The position numbers and the translations under genes were made by a program. The notes beneath the pieces are model-generated. The model ran no database searches. It was given only the letters and a program-made list of their open reading frames with translations, and was not told the origin of the DNA. Positions 1 to 8,876 of a stretch of DNA of 64,000 nucleotides are shown piece after piece (within the stretch, counting starts at the first letter, position 1; the number at the start of each line of letters is the position of its first letter). The DNA is from Chloroflexota bacterium. GTDB lineage: Bacteria; Chloroflexota; Anaerolineae; Aggregatilineales; Phototrophicaceae. The DNA lies in NCBI GenBank assembly GCA_011523615.1, contig WTGJ01000024.1:30037-94036 (forward strand), read 5' to 3'.

Positions 1-67
1 GGCCATCTGTGTAGGCTTTTCACCTTCTACACGTTAGGTATACTGATCTGCCACTTTTCCATTTGAC

Positions 68-97
68 TTGACAAATGGGAAAAGGGTGCGCTAGTAT
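68..97 (+). promoter_or_regulatory. Promoter of the aromatic operon
   Basis: A consensus -35 box TTGACA (68-73) and a -10 box TAGTAT (92-97) are separated by 18 bases. The expected transcription start, about 7 nt after the -10 box, coincides with the ATG at 104. The leader ORF would therefore be translated from a leaderless transcript. Seen directly; activity is inferred. Confidence 0.75.
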
Positions 98-103
98 CCA
101 ATT

Positions 104-190
104 ATGAGCAGCCGTTGGTCGTACTACTATTTTAGCAGCGCCATAGGAGCGATGGGGCGGACCCGCGTCGCGCGCAGGATGCTGTGCTGA
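104..190 (+). CDS. Aromatic-codon leader peptide of the aro operon (28 aa)
   Basis: A short ORF starts with ATG at the predicted transcription start and ends with TGA at 188-190. Residues 1-10 are MSSRWSYYYF: one Trp, three consecutive Tyr and one Phe codon at 116-133. The rest of the peptide is ordinary. An intrinsic terminator follows 27 nt after the stop, and the next genes are the aromatic biosynthesis operon. This matches trpL/pheL-type leader peptides, where ribosome stalling at scarce aminoacyl-tRNA prevents termination. There is no Shine-Dalgarno sequence, and the predicted mRNA begins at or next to the ATG, as known for the leaderless trpL of Sinorhizobium. The function is inferred from composition and position; the peptide belongs to no sequence family. 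Confidence 0.7.
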   Translation: MSSRWSYYYFSSAIGAMGRTRVARRMLC

Positions 191-216
191 CGGCGTAGCC
201 AGAACGAAAGAGATTG

Positions 217-252
217 GCGCAGGGAGTTCCCCAGACTCCTTGCGCTTTTTTT
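217..252 (+). terminator. Intrinsic terminator/attenuator before aroH
   Basis: An 11-bp stem (217-227 with 235-245, one G-T wobble) closes a 7-nt loop and is followed by seven T residues at 246-252. It lies between the leader ORF and aroH, downstream of the only recognisable promoter, so it must be overcome to express the operon. A candidate antiterminator is GCGCCA (138-143), just after the aromatic codons. It can pair with TGGCGC (215-220) and would remove part of the terminator 5' arm. The terminator is clear; the alternative pairing is tentative. Confidence 0.8.
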
Positions 253-373
253 ATGGCCGGGGGTGAGATGCCGATACAGAACATCGGGGCCGAAGCGGAA
301 CTTCAGGGCGAGGCAGGATATGCGAGGTGAAGCGGAATTGCGAGGAGAGCGAGGCGGCGACCGAGTGGAACGA

Positions 374-763
374 ATGAGGCCGGAGTTGCGGTTGCGCGGG
401 GTGCGCGGGGCGGTGCAGATCGAGCGCGACGATGCGGCGGCGATCCTGATCGGTGCTGCGGAATTGTTGCAGGATCTGGTGGCGGCCAATGGCATTCGGG
501 AAGAGGACGTGGTGAGCGTGTTTTTCAGCACGACGGCGGACTTGACAGCTGCTTACCCGGCGCAGGCGGCACGGCAACTGGGCTGGCATCGGGTGGCTCT
601 TTTTGGCGCGCAGGAACAGACCGTCGCCGGGGCCTTGCCGCGCGTGATTCGGGTGTTGATTCACTGGCAGACGGCGCGGGCACTGGACGAAATCCAGCAC
701 GTGTATCTGGGAGAGGCGGCCCGATTGCGGCCGGACCGGGAGCAAAAGGAGGAAGAATCATGA
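374..763 (+). CDS. aroH: Chorismate mutase, AroH class (monofunctional)
   Basis: Converts chorismate to prephenate, the first step to Phe and Tyr. The 129-aa product matches the ~127-aa trimeric AroH fold of Bacillus subtilis. It has the N-terminal RGVRGA motif (residues 8-13, active-site Arg), a QEQ segment equivalent to the catalytic Glu region, an IRV segment with the second active-site Arg, and HVYL near the C-terminus with the conserved Tyr. The ATG at 374 is chosen because an in-frame ATG at 263 would add 37 residues of non-homologous sequence. First structural gene of the aro operon, downstream of the attenuator; its TGA overlaps the ATG of the DAHP synthase gene. Confidence 0.9.
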   Translation: MRPELRLRGVRGAVQIERDDAAAILIGAAELLQDLVAANGIREEDVVSVFFSTTADLTAAYPAQAARQLGWHRVALFGAQEQTVAGALPRVIRVLIHWQTARALDEIQHVYLGEAARLRPDREQKEEES

Positions 764-1776
764 TCGTGGTGATGCAGAAAGGGTGCAGCGCAGAGGCCAT
801 TTACAACCTGATGGAGCGCATCAAGGGAGATGGTTACGACGTGCACCTTTCCGAGGGGGAAGAGCGCACGATTGTCGGCGTGGTCGGGCACAGTCCAACG
901 CCCCTGAAAGAGGAGAATTACAGCAGCATGCCGGAAGTGGAGAAAGTGCTGCGGGTGACGGCACCGTACAAGCTGGCCAGTTACGATTTTCACCCGAACG
1001 ACACGCTGGTGCCCCTGAACGGCACGCTGCTGGGCGGCGAGAAGGTGCTGGTGGTGGCCGGGCCCTGTTCGGTGGAGAGCCGCGAGCAGATCATCGAGAC
1101 GGCGCATGCGGTGAAGGAAGCCGGGGCGACGGCGCTGCGCGGTGGCGCATTCAAGCCACGCACTTCCCCTTACAGCTTCCAGGGGCATGGCGAAGACGGC
1201 TTAAAATGGATGGCGGAGGCACGTGAGCAGACGGGCCTGCCGATCGTCACCGAAGTGATGTCTTCGGAGTTGGTGCCGCTGGTGGCGGAATACGCCGATG
1301 TCTTGCAAGTGGGCGCGCGCAATATGCAGAACTTCCATCTGCTGAACGCCTGTGGCGAGAGTCAGCAGACAGTGCTGTTGAAACGCGGGATGAGCAGCAA
1401 GTTGGAAGATCTGCTGATGGCGGCGGAATACGTCCTTTCTCATGGCAACAGCCGCGTGATCCTCTGCGAGCGGGGGATTCGCACCTTCGAGACGGCGACG
1501 CGCAACACCTTTGACCTGGGCGCGATCCCCGCGTTGCAACAGATGACGCACCTGCCGGTGGTCGCTGACCCCAGCCATGCCACGGGCAAATGGGAGTATG
1601 TCGAGCCGGTGGCGCGCGGGGCGGTGGCGGCCGGCGCCGACGGCCTGCTGTTGGAGGTGCACCTGCAACCGGACAAAGCGCTTTCCGATGGGCGGCAGAG
1701 CCTAACACCGAAGCGCTTCCGCCAGCTGATGGAGAACGTGCGACAGGTCGCGCAGGCGATCGGGCGTGATGCGTGA
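760..1776 (+). CDS. aroF: 3-deoxy-7-phosphoheptulonate synthase (DAHP synthase)
   Basis: Condenses PEP and erythrose 4-phosphate, the committed step of the shikimate pathway. At 338 aa it has the length and architecture of type I-beta enzymes such as that of Thermotoga. An N-terminal ferredoxin-like/ACT-type regulatory domain (about residues 1-75) precedes the TIM barrel. Visible motifs include AGPCSVES (100-107), [32 protein letters not shown] and DPSHATGKW. The N-terminal domain suggests allosteric feedback by an aromatic amino acid, alongside the transcriptional attenuator. ATG overlaps the aroH stop (ATGA), with an AAGGAGG ribosome-binding site (RBS) at 746-752. Confidence 0.95.
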   Translation: MIVVMQKGCSAEAIYNLMERIKGDGYDVHLSEGEERTIVGVVGHSPTPLKEENYSSMPEVEKVLRVTAPYKLASYDFHPNDTLVPLNGTLLGGEKVLVVAGPCSVESREQIIETAHAVKEAGATALRGGAFKPRTSPYSFQGHGEDGLKWMAEAREQTGLPIVTEVMSSELVPLVAEYADVLQVGARNMQNFHLLNACGESQQTVLLKRGMSSKLEDLLMAAEYVLSHGNSRVILCERGIRTFETATRNTFDLGAIPALQQMTHLPVVADPSHATGKWEYVEPVARGAVAAGADGLLLEVHLQPDKALSDGRQSLTPKRFRQLMENVRQVAQAIGRDA

Positions 1777-3125
1777 TGACTGGTGAGGGCGTGGCAATGG
1801 GCGAGAGCAAGGTGCTCCGCGTGCAGCCTACGGGCGAATCGTTGCAGGGCCGGGCGACGGTGCCGGGCGACAAATCGCTCTCGCACCGCGCGGTGCTGCT
1901 GGGGATGTTGGCCGAGGGGCAGACGAAAATCCGCGGCTGGCTGGCGGCGGGCGATACCGAAGCGACGTTGAGCGCCTGCCGTGCGCTGGGCGTGTCGATC
2001 GAGCGGGATCGAGATAGGGATGAGATACGTCTGCAGGGCGGGGCCTTGCGGGAACCCACGGAGAGCCTGGATTTGCGCAACGCGGGCACCGGTTTTCGCC
2101 TCCTGGCGGGTATCCTGGCTGGACAGGATTTTGCCAGCACCCTGGACGGCAGTGCGCAGCTGCGGCGGCGGCCGATGGCGCGGATCATCCAGCCTTTGCA
2201 CACGATGGGGGCCAACATCCATGCGCTGGGGGATGTGGCGCCGCTGAAGATTCGGCCGGCCCGCTTGCACGGCATTTTTTACCACCTGCCGGTGGCCAGC
2301 GCGCAGGTGAAATCGGCCGTATTGCTGGCGGGCCTCTTCGCCTATGGGGCGACAGCGGTGGAAGAGCCGCAGGCCACGCGCGATCATACCGAACGAATGC
2401 TGGCATCGATGGGCGCGGACCTGGTGCGTGGCCAGGGCATCGTGGTTTTGCAATCGGGGCAGGAGTTGCGGCCGCTGGATTTGCGCGTGCCGGGCGATTT
2501 TTCGTCGGCGGCGTTTCCCCTGGTCGCGGCGACCTTGCTGACGGGCAGCGACATCACGTTGACGGGCGTGAATTTGAACCCGACGCGCACCGGCCTGCTG
2601 GATGCGCTGGGGGAGATGGGCGCGGATCTGCAAGTGTCGATCACAGGCGAAGAAGCGGGCGAACCGGTGGGGGAATTGCGGGTACGTTCGGCGACGCTGC
2701 AAGGCGCGGAGCTGGGTGGCGCTTTGATCCCGCGGATGATCGATGAGATTCCGTTGTTGATGGTCGCGGCGACGCAGGCGGTGGGCGAAACGCGGCTGCG
2801 GGAGGCGGCGGAATTGCGGGTTAAGGAGAGCGACCGGCTGGCGGTGATGGCGGCGGCATTGCAGCAGATGGGCGCGGTGTTGGAAGAACGAGAAGACGGC
2901 TTCGTGATGAGCGGGCCGCAAGGGCTGCGCGGCGCACAACTGAATTGCCATGATGACCACCGCATCGCGATGAGTCTGGCGATCGCCGGCATGCTGGCGG
3001 AAGGTGATACGACCCTGCTGGGGGCGGAGTGCACGAATGACAGCTTCCCCGGCTTCGCATCGTTGATGAGCGGGCTGGGCGCCGGGATGCAGGAAGCGAC
3101 TGGGCCGGAAAGCGAGGCGACATGA
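1773..3125 (+). CDS. aroA: 3-phosphoshikimate 1-carboxyvinyltransferase (EPSP synthase)
   Basis: Transfers enolpyruvyl from PEP to shikimate 3-phosphate. The 450-aa product shows [10 protein letters not shown] near the N-terminus (PEP/S3P-binding Lys and Arg), NAGTGFR, the KESDRL motif and [13 protein letters not shown] near the C-terminus, which is the typical order for a full-length enzyme. ATG overlaps the aroF stop; an internal ATG at 1797 is an alternative start that would remove eight weakly conserved residues. The 3' end overlaps aroE by four bases, so translation is probably coupled. Confidence 0.95.
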   Translation: MMTGEGVAMGESKVLRVQPTGESLQGRATVPGDKSLSHRAVLLGMLAEGQTKIRGWLAAGDTEATLSACRALGVSIERDRDRDEIRLQGGALREPTESLDLRNAGTGFRLLAGILAGQDFASTLDGSAQLRRRPMARIIQPLHTMGANIHALGDVAPLKIRPARLHGIFYHLPVASAQVKSAVLLAGLFAYGATAVEEPQATRDHTERMLASMGADLVRGQGIVVLQSGQELRPLDLRVPGDFSSAAFPLVAATLLTGSDITLTGVNLNPTRTGLLDALGEMGADLQVSITGEEAGEPVGELRVRSATLQGAELGGALIPRMIDEIPLLMVAATQAVGETRLREAAELRVKESDRLAVMAAALQQMGAVLEEREDGFVMSGPQGLRGAQLNCHDDHRIAMSLAIAGMLAEGDTTLLGAECTNDSFPGFASLMSGLGAGMQEATGPESEAT

Positions 3126-3976
3126 CCGGCGGCGGGACGCAGCGAGTCGGGATCATCGGCTGGCCGCTGGGGCACACGCTGAGCCCGGCGATGCACCGGG
3201 CCGCGTTTCAGGCGCTGGGGATGACGGATTGGCGGTATGACGCGCTGCCGATTCCACCCGATCAGTTGGGCAGCCACCTGCGCCAATTGCGCGACGAAGG
3301 TGGGTATCGCGGCCTGAACGTGACGATCCCCCTGAAAGAGGTGGTGCTGCCTTTTGTGGAGGCGGACGAGACGGCGGCGGCGCTGGGTGCGGTGAATACG
3401 ATCGATTTTCGGACGAAGGGCGGCCACAACACCGATGTCGGTGGTCTGCTGGCTGATCTGGCAGCGCACGAGCTGCATTTGCCACGGCGGCGGACCCTAG
3501 TTTTGGGCGCGGGCGGCGCGGCGCGGGCGGCGGTCTATGCGCTGGCGCAGGCGGGGGCGGTGCTGGCGATGCACAACCGAACAGTGGCGCGAGCGGAACG
3601 CTTGATTGCTGAATTGGGCGCGCAGGTGGAACTGCTGCAAGCGCAGGAACTGGCGACCTGGCGACCGCAGCTGGTGGTGAATTGCACCTCGGTGGGGATG
3701 ATGAAGGAGGGAGAGCCGCGGGCGACGGAGCAAAGCCCCTGGCCGGCGGGGGTGCCGATACCGACGATGATGACCGTCTACGATATGGTCTACCGGCCGG
3801 CGCGGACGAAGTTGATGGCGCAAGTGGAGGCGCAGGGCGGGCGCGGAATCAGCGGGCTGGGGATGCTGGTGCAACAGGGGGCGTTATCTTTTGCGATTTG
3901 GACGGGGCGGGAAGCGCCGGTGGAAGTGATGCGCGCGGCAGCAGAACGGGATCTTTATGGCGGAGGCGAGGCATGA
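3122..3976 (+). CDS. aroE: Shikimate dehydrogenase
   Basis: NADPH-dependent reduction of 3-dehydroshikimate to shikimate. The 284-aa protein carries the substrate motif GHTLSPAMHR, NVTIPLKE with the catalytic Lys, GAVNTI, the nucleotide loop GAGGAARAA and NCTSVGM. It is single-domain and not fused to dehydroquinase, as happens in some AroDE proteins. Start and stop codons overlap the neighbours (aroA and aroC) by four bases each. Confidence 0.94.
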   Translation: MTGGGTQRVGIIGWPLGHTLSPAMHRAAFQALGMTDWRYDALPIPPDQLGSHLRQLRDEGGYRGLNVTIPLKEVVLPFVEADETAAALGAVNTIDFRTKGGHNTDVGGLLADLAAHELHLPRRRTLVLGAGGAARAAVYALAQAGAVLAMHNRTVARAERLIAELGAQVELLQAQELATWRPQLVVNCTSVGMMKEGEPRATEQSPWPAGVPIPTMMTVYDMVYRPARTKLMAQVEAQGGRGISGLGMLVQQGALSFAIWTGREAPVEVMRAAAERDLYGGGEA

Positions 3977-5166
3977 TTCGCTTGTTGACGGCGGGCGAGA
4001 GCCACGGGCCGCAGGTCACGGCCATTTTGGAAGGAATGCCGGCGGGCATTCCAGTACCGCCAGCGATCATCGATGAGCAGTTGGCGCGGCGGCAGAAGGG
4101 TTATGGTTCGGGCGGGCGGATGCGCATCGAGCGCGATCGAGTGCAGGTGACCGGCGGCGTGATGGCCGGGCAGAGCACCGGCGCGCCGATTTCGCTGGTC
4201 GTGACGAACCGTGATTTTGCCAATTGGCAGGACCGCGCGATCGAGCCGCTGACTGTGCCGCGGCCGGGGCACGCCGACTTGACGGCGGCGGTGAAATATG
4301 GTTACCGGGAGTTGCGCCTCGGCTTGGAGCGGGCGAGCGCGCGGGAGACGACGATGCGCGTAGCGGCAGGGGCGATTTGCCGCGCCTACCTGGCGGAATT
4401 TGGCATCCGCATCGTCGGTTACGTGCGGCAGCTGGGGGCGGTGCAGGCGGATTTGCCTGCGCTGCAGGATGAGGCCGTTTACGAGGCGCGCTTTGCGGCG
4501 GCGGAGGAGAGCGACGTGCGCTGCCCGGATGCGGCGGCGGCGGCGGCGATGCGCAAGGCGATCCGCCAAGTGAAGATCGACCGCGATACGCTGGGCGGCG
4601 TCTTCGAGGTCGTGGCGCTGGGCGTACCGCCGGGTCTGGGTTCGCACGTGCATTTCGACCGCCGTTTGGATGGGCGGATCGTGGCGGCGCTGGTGAGCAT
4701 CCACGCGATGAAGGGGGCGGAGATCGGGCCGGCTTTTGAGAACGCGGGGCGGCGCGGCTCGAAGGCGCACGACGCGATCCTGCGCGATGAAGCGGGGAAT
4801 TTGACGCGGCGCAGCAACCGCGCGGGTGGCATCGAAGGCGGGATCACCACCGGTCAGCCCATTGTGGCGCGGGTGGCGATGAAACCGATCTCCACTTTGC
4901 TGCAAGGAATCGATTCGGTGGATCTGGCGACGGGCGAAGCATCGCCGACGGTATATGAGCGAAGCGACTTTTGCGCTTTGCCGCGCGCGGTGCCGGTCGG
5001 TGAGGCGATGCTGGCCTTCGTGTTGGCGCAGGAGCTGGCGGCGAAGCTGGGCGGCGATAGCCTGGCGGAGCAAAAGCCGCGTTTTGCAGCCTTAAGGCAG
5101 GCGCATTTGGATGATTTGCCGATGGCGGCACGGCGCTGGCGCTTCGATGAGGAAGGTGGCCTATGA
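3973..5166 (+). CDS. aroC: Chorismate synthase
   Basis: Converts EPSP to chorismate using reduced FMN. The correct start is ATG 3973, overlapping the aroE TGA; a longer in-frame ORF from 3682 is an overprint on aroE. The 397-aa product begins MIRLLTAGESHGP and shows RRQKGYGSGGRM, GHADLTAAVKYG, RASARETTMR and GGIEGGITTG, the family's FMN- and substrate-binding motifs. It is slightly longer than Escherichia coli AroC but normal for Gram-positive and Chloroflexota-type enzymes. Confidence 0.95.
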   Translation: MIRLLTAGESHGPQVTAILEGMPAGIPVPPAIIDEQLARRQKGYGSGGRMRIERDRVQVTGGVMAGQSTGAPISLVVTNRDFANWQDRAIEPLTVPRPGHADLTAAVKYGYRELRLGLERASARETTMRVAAGAICRAYLAEFGIRIVGYVRQLGAVQADLPALQDEAVYEARFAAAEESDVRCPDAAAAAAMRKAIRQVKIDRDTLGGVFEVVALGVPPGLGSHVHFDRRLDGRIVAALVSIHAMKGAEIGPAFENAGRRGSKAHDAILRDEAGNLTRRSNRAGGIEGGITTGQPIVARVAMKPISTLLQGIDSVDLATGEASPTVYERSDFCALPRAVPVGEAMLAFVLAQELAAKLGGDSLAEQKPRFAALRQAHLDDLPMAARRWRFDEEGGL

Positions 5167-5176
5167 GGGATTCTCC

Positions 5177-5704
5177 GTGAAGGTCAGACGCTCGCCGCCG
5201 GTTTCGCTGGTCCTGACCGGGTTCATGGGCGTGGGGAAGACGACAGTGGGCGGAATCCTGGCCAAGCGGGGCCACCTGCATTGGTTGGATACCGACCAAC
5301 TATTGGAAGAGCGGCATGGCTGCGCGGTGACCACCCTGTTCGTGCAGGTGGGCGAAAGTGATTTTCGCGAATGTGAAGCGGAGATATGCCGTGAGCTGGC
5401 GGAACAGGAGGGTTTGCTGATCACGACCGGAGGCGGGACGTTGTTGCAACCAGAAACGGCAGCGCTCTTTGCCAGGCGGGCGTTGGTGATCTGCCTGACC
5501 GCGCGCGAGGATACGGTCGCCCGCCGCCTGCCGCCGGCAGACCCCAGTCGTCCGCTCTTCAGCCAGGATTGGCGGAAATTGCTGGCGGAGCGGCAGCCAC
5601 GCTACCTTGCATTTCGCCATCAAGTGGTCACAGATGACCGCTGCGCGCAGCAGGTCGCGGATGAAATATGGGCTCTATGGCAACAGGCGCAACGACCCGG
5701 CTGA
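5177..5704 (+). CDS. aroK: Shikimate kinase
   Basis: Phosphorylates shikimate at the 3-hydroxyl with ATP. A P-loop (GFMGVGKTT) sits close to the N-terminus, followed by a DTD motif that binds Mg and shikimate, GGGTLL, and a lid segment with the adenine-binding Arg. A GTG at 5177 with GAGGGA at 5165-5170 gives 175 aa, the usual length. An upstream ATG at 5147 would extend the protein into aroC without homology. The 3' end overlaps aroB by about 37 bases. Confidence 0.9.
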   Translation: MKVRRSPPVSLVLTGFMGVGKTTVGGILAKRGHLHWLDTDQLLEERHGCAVTTLFVQVGESDFRECEAEICRELAEQEGLLITTGGGTLLQPETAALFARRALVICLTAREDTVARRLPPADPSRPLFSQDWRKLLAERQPRYLAFRHQVVTDDRCAQQVADEIWALWQQAQRPG

Positions 5705-6759
5705 CCGTACGCTCGCCGCAGGGCAGCTACCCCATCCATGTGGGGGCGGGGCTGCGCTGGCGCCTGGCGGAAATGGGCGCTCCACACGGCTTGCGCGGGC
5801 GGGTGGTGGTCGTCAGCAGCGAGGGGGCGGCCGCGGAGCACGCACAAGCGGTCATGGAAACGCTGCCGCAGGCCACGCTCCTGACCATCGCCGATGGCGA
5901 AGGAGCGAAGAACCTAGCCACTGTGGAGCGCCTGTATTCGCAGCTGATCGAGGCCGGCATCCAGCGAGACAGCACGATGTTGGCGCTGGGCGGCGGCGTG
6001 TTGGGCGATACAGCGGGCTTCGCGGCGGCGAGTTTTTTGCGCGGCATCCGTTGTGTGCAGATGCCGAGCACCTTATTGGCGATGGTGGATTCCAGCGTCG
6101 GCGGCAAAGTGGGCATCAATCTGCGCGAGGGCAAGAACCTGGTCGGCGCCTTCCTGCAACCGGCAGCGGTGATTTTGGATCCAGAGCTGTTGGAAACGTT
6201 GCCGGCGATCGAATGGCGCTGCGGCATGGCAGAGGTGATCAAGCACGGCTTGCTGGCAGATGAGGAGTTGCTCGCGCCGCGTTGGCTGAAAGATGGGCGG
6301 CCGGCCGCGAGTGATCTGCCGGAGCTGTTGCGGCGGGCCTTGCGCGTGAAGATCGATGTGGTGGAAGCGGACCCCTTCGAGCAGGGGCAACGGGCGCATT
6401 TGAACCTGGGGCACACCTTCGCGCACGCGATCGAGCGCGTGGCCGATTATCGCTGGAAGCATGGCGAGGCGGTGGCGGTCGGCTTGTTGGCGGCGGCGCA
6501 GCTCTCGGAGCGGCTGGGGATGTGCGCGGCCGGGCTGGCGGCGCGGGTCGAGCAGGTGCTGGAACGGGCCGGCTTGCCGCGGCGCCTGGAAGCGGGGATG
6601 CAGGCGGGCGCGCTGTACGCGGCGATGGCGCGGGATAAGAAGTGGGTCAGCGGGCGCTCGCGCTTCGTGCTGTTGCGCGGGATCGGGCAACCGGAAGTCG
6701 TTTGGGACGTGCCGGCAGATGAGGTGGTGGCGGTGTTGCGGGCGCTGGGGGCCAGCTGA
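5668..6759 (+). CDS. aroB: 3-dehydroquinate synthase
   Basis: NAD- and metal-dependent cyclisation of DAHP to 3-dehydroquinate. The 363-aa product has the LGGGVLGDTAGFAA nucleotide motif, PSTLLAMVDSSVGGK, NLGHTFAHAIE (metal-binding His) and KHGEAVAVGL, in family order. ATG 5668 or the nearby ATG 5677 could be the start; both overlap aroK. It is the last gene of the operon. No clear intrinsic terminator was found in the 67 bases before the convergent restriction gene. Confidence 0.94.
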   Translation: MGSMATGATTRLTVRSPQGSYPIHVGAGLRWRLAEMGAPHGLRGRVVVVSSEGAAAEHAQAVMETLPQATLLTIADGEGAKNLATVERLYSQLIEAGIQRDSTMLALGGGVLGDTAGFAAASFLRGIRCVQMPSTLLAMVDSSVGGKVGINLREGKNLVGAFLQPAAVILDPELLETLPAIEWRCGMAEVIKHGLLADEELLAPRWLKDGRPAASDLPELLRRALRVKIDVVEADPFEQGQRAHLNLGHTFAHAIERVADYRWKHGEAVAVGLLAAAQLSERLGMCAAGLAARVEQVLERAGLPRRLEAGMQAGALYAAMARDKKWVSGRSRFVLLRGIGQPEVVWDVPADEVVAVLRALGAS

Positions 6760-6826
6760 GCGGCCTGGTGGGGGAGTTGGGATCTTCGTTTGAGCGATAG
6801 CAGCGGATATTGCTGGCTAACTCTTT

Positions 6827-7564
6827 CTAGGTGGGTACATTTAGATCACTTTGATCTTGCACCTGTTCGTTTAAGTGTTTGCGCCACAAATCAAAATCGT
6901 ACCATCCACAACCAATACAACCGATAGGATCATACTTGTCGGTTGGAGCCCATTTCGCATTACCACTATAGTAAAACCGAATGCCAAACGGTTCGCCCCG
7001 CTGTCCATTTTGAAAGCATCTCTCACACGCTCTGCTCTTGAGTAAATTATGACTCACACTACCATTTGACTTCTTCAAGAGTTGAAAATGGCTTTTTATG
7101 TCATCATCACTCATGTTTCCATAATCAGTCAATTTCTCGCTAATTTCATTATTCCAGCGAATCATAGGAAACTTGTGATCAATTGTTAGCTCGCCTATAG
7201 AACGTCTTGTACCTTCAACAACGTCCCGCCTAGCAAATATTCTCAACACTTTTTCGATGAATTTATGTGGCATGGTGCCTGCATGAACAGAAAGCTGCAA
7301 TTGTCCTTGCCATCTATCTTGTCGCGTTACTCTGTTACAGTTTGAGCAAGAGAGATTATCACTTTCGATGACCATCCCTGGCCGCTTATTCGTACCGCGC
7401 TGCAATCCCTGTATTCCCGAACCGCCGGCAATCTGTGTAATTCCTATATGTTGATATTCGCATTCCCTACAATGCCAATTTTTGTCTCTCAAGATATTGT
7501 ATACTTGGTAAATCTTTGTACCTGGTTTGAAGTATTCGCCAATGCTATCTGGTAACTTAGCCAT
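6827..7564 (-). CDS. Putative type II restriction endonuclease, HNH family
   Basis: Likely cuts unmodified DNA as the partner of the adjacent methyltransferase. The ~245-aa protein has four Cys-x-x-Cys-type pairs (CREC, CSNC, CERC, CIGC), consistent with zinc binding. An ELTIDHKFP segment with Asp-His is followed by HNLLKSRACERC, resembling an HNH (beta-beta-alpha metal) nuclease core. ATG 7564 lies 4 nt after the methylase stop; an alternative TTG at 7588 would overlap the methylase. The gene is markedly AT-richer than the flanking aro genes, suggesting transfer with its partner. The exact restriction family and recognition site were not recognised. Confidence 0.6.
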   Translation of the reverse strand: MAKLPDSIGEYFKPGTKIYQVYNILRDKNWHCRECEYQHIGITQIAGGSGIQGLQRGTNKRPGMVIESDNLSCSNCNRVTRQDRWQGQLQLSVHAGTMPHKFIEKVLRIFARRDVVEGTRRSIGELTIDHKFPMIRWNNEISEKLTDYGNMSDDDIKSHFQLLKKSNGSVSHNLLKSRACERCFQNGQRGEPFGIRFYYSGNAKWAPTDKYDPIGCIGCGWYDFDLWRKHLNEQVQDQSDLNVPT

Positions 7565-7568
7565 GAGA

Positions 7569-8618
7569 TTAATCTTGCATTGACGCAATTCTCTTTGCTG
7601 CCCTATGATAAATTTCTAAATCTTTTTCATAAGCAATAACTTTCCTGTGCAACCTATTAGCTGCAACAAGCGTAGTTGCACTTCCCGCAAATGGGTCGAA
7701 AACCAAATCGCCCTCACTACTAAAAAGCTCTACAAACTGTTCTATCAAGGGAAGTGGTTTTTGTGTTGGGTGAATGCGTTGTTGTGGCGATGGTGATTTG
7801 TGTACGAAAACATTGTGAACCACCTTGCCATTGAATTTTGTGCCCGGTCTTTTGCCTATCACAAGTGCTTCCCAAGCATTAATCGGTTTATATTTATGGT
7901 TAAATGGAACTGGGTTAGTCTTCTGCCATACCAGAGTCCCCACAGCAACAAAATTCGCCTCTTCTAAGATTTGACAATAATCACCAATCTGTGCCTGTGC
8001 GCAAAAAGTAACAAACCACCCACTTACTTTTGGTAAAACAGTATGCACCCAATCACATGGTAAAATTGGATTGTCCCAACTACCAAAATTCCCCCTGGGC
8101 ATAATAAAATCTGTTCCATCTTTACGGAGTCTCCTTGGGATTTGCTTTTCACATGTATATGCTTTGCTGATTCCATATGGTGGGTCTGTCAATAGTAGGT
8201 TAACTGAATTATTAGGTAGTGCTTTTGCCGCTTCAATACCATCCCCAAGTCGAAACTCATAGTTCGAACCAATGAGTTCACATACAACAGCAGATTCAAA
8301 ATCACTGTCTGCCAACTTTTGATTAACTCTCTTTTCAATTGCTTCTACATCTGCTCCTTCGGCTATTCTGCCCTCATTATCAATGATTAGATTACCCACA
8401 ACTTCCGAAATATTCCCAAGATTCTTCGTTACAATTGGGATATTCCAACCCCCGTCAACATCACAGTAATTCGGTGTAGTATGAGATAGAAATTTTCTGG
8501 TAGTCGGGAAACTTTGAGAAACCCACTTGTTCGCAGCAGCCCTGATCCTCAGTGTTGCTTCAACTGAGACATCTTCTACAATTACTAGATTACTTTCAAA
8601 TAGTTTTCGCTGGCGCAT
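7569..8618 (-). CDS. DNA methyltransferase of a type II RM system (beta-class order)
   Basis: Adenine-N6 or cytosine-N4 methyltransferase protecting host DNA. The catalytic motif IV DPPYGIS lies in the middle. The SAM-binding motif FDPFAGSATTLVAANR is near the C-terminus, with the target-recognition region between them, which is the beta-class order. About 145 residues precede motif IV, an unusually long N-terminal part that may mediate DNA recognition or dimerisation. ATG 8618 (349 aa) is preferred because a -10 box lies just upstream of it; an ATG at 8636 sits inside the promoter. Low GC content indicates acquisition. Confidence 0.8.
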   Translation of the reverse strand: MRQRKLFESNLVIVEDVSVEATLRIRAAANKWVSQSFPTTRKFLSHTTPNYCDVDGGWNIPIVTKNLGNISEVVGNLIIDNEGRIAEGADVEAIEKRVNQKLADSDFESAVVCELIGSNYEFRLGDGIEAAKALPNNSVNLLLTDPPYGISKAYTCEKQIPRRLRKDGTDFIMPRGNFGSWDNPILPCDWVHTVLPKVSGWFVTFCAQAQIGDYCQILEEANFVAVGTLVWQKTNPVPFNHKYKPINAWEALVIGKRPGTKFNGKVVHNVFVHKSPSPQQRIHPTQKPLPLIEQFVELFSSEGDLVFDPFAGSATTLVAANRLHRKVIAYEKDLEIYHRAAKRIASMQD

Positions 8619-8624
8619 AAGTTC

Positions 8625-8653
8625 ACTATAACACATTGAGGGTTAGCAACCAA
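8625..8653 (-). promoter_or_regulatory. Promoter of the RM operon, leaderless type
   Basis: On the minus strand, TTGGTT (8653-8648) and TATAGT (8630-8625) are spaced by 17 bases. ATG 8618 begins 7 nt after the -10 box, so the methylase mRNA should start at its AUG. Confidence 0.6.
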
Positions 8654-8876
8654 TGGAGAGGGCGATGGCTGAGAACGGTCCGGTCCATGCGGAGGCGCCG
8701 CTGCCGAGCGCCAGCGTGCTGGAAACGGCATGACGGCTGGCTCAGGATTATAAGACTCTAATTTATTACGGATAACTCCCTTAAATTAGATACACAAATA
8801 GGGACAGAAACCGCGCGCGATCCGGGCCCATTCCATGCCAGGCTGGGGCGTCCAATCCATTAGAACAGGAGGCCCT

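Noticed and set aside
1440..2960. A 506-codon open frame opposite aroA and other long antisense frames in GC-rich genes (for example 3955-5073, 40232-41671, 59880-61526)
   Set aside because: They mirror highly conserved genes, have Arg/His/Pro-rich compositions typical of shadow frames and lack RBSs or homology.
8655..8733. A 26-codon ORF between the first RM operon and the small membrane protein
   Set aside because: No RBS, no homology and too short; treated as intergenic.
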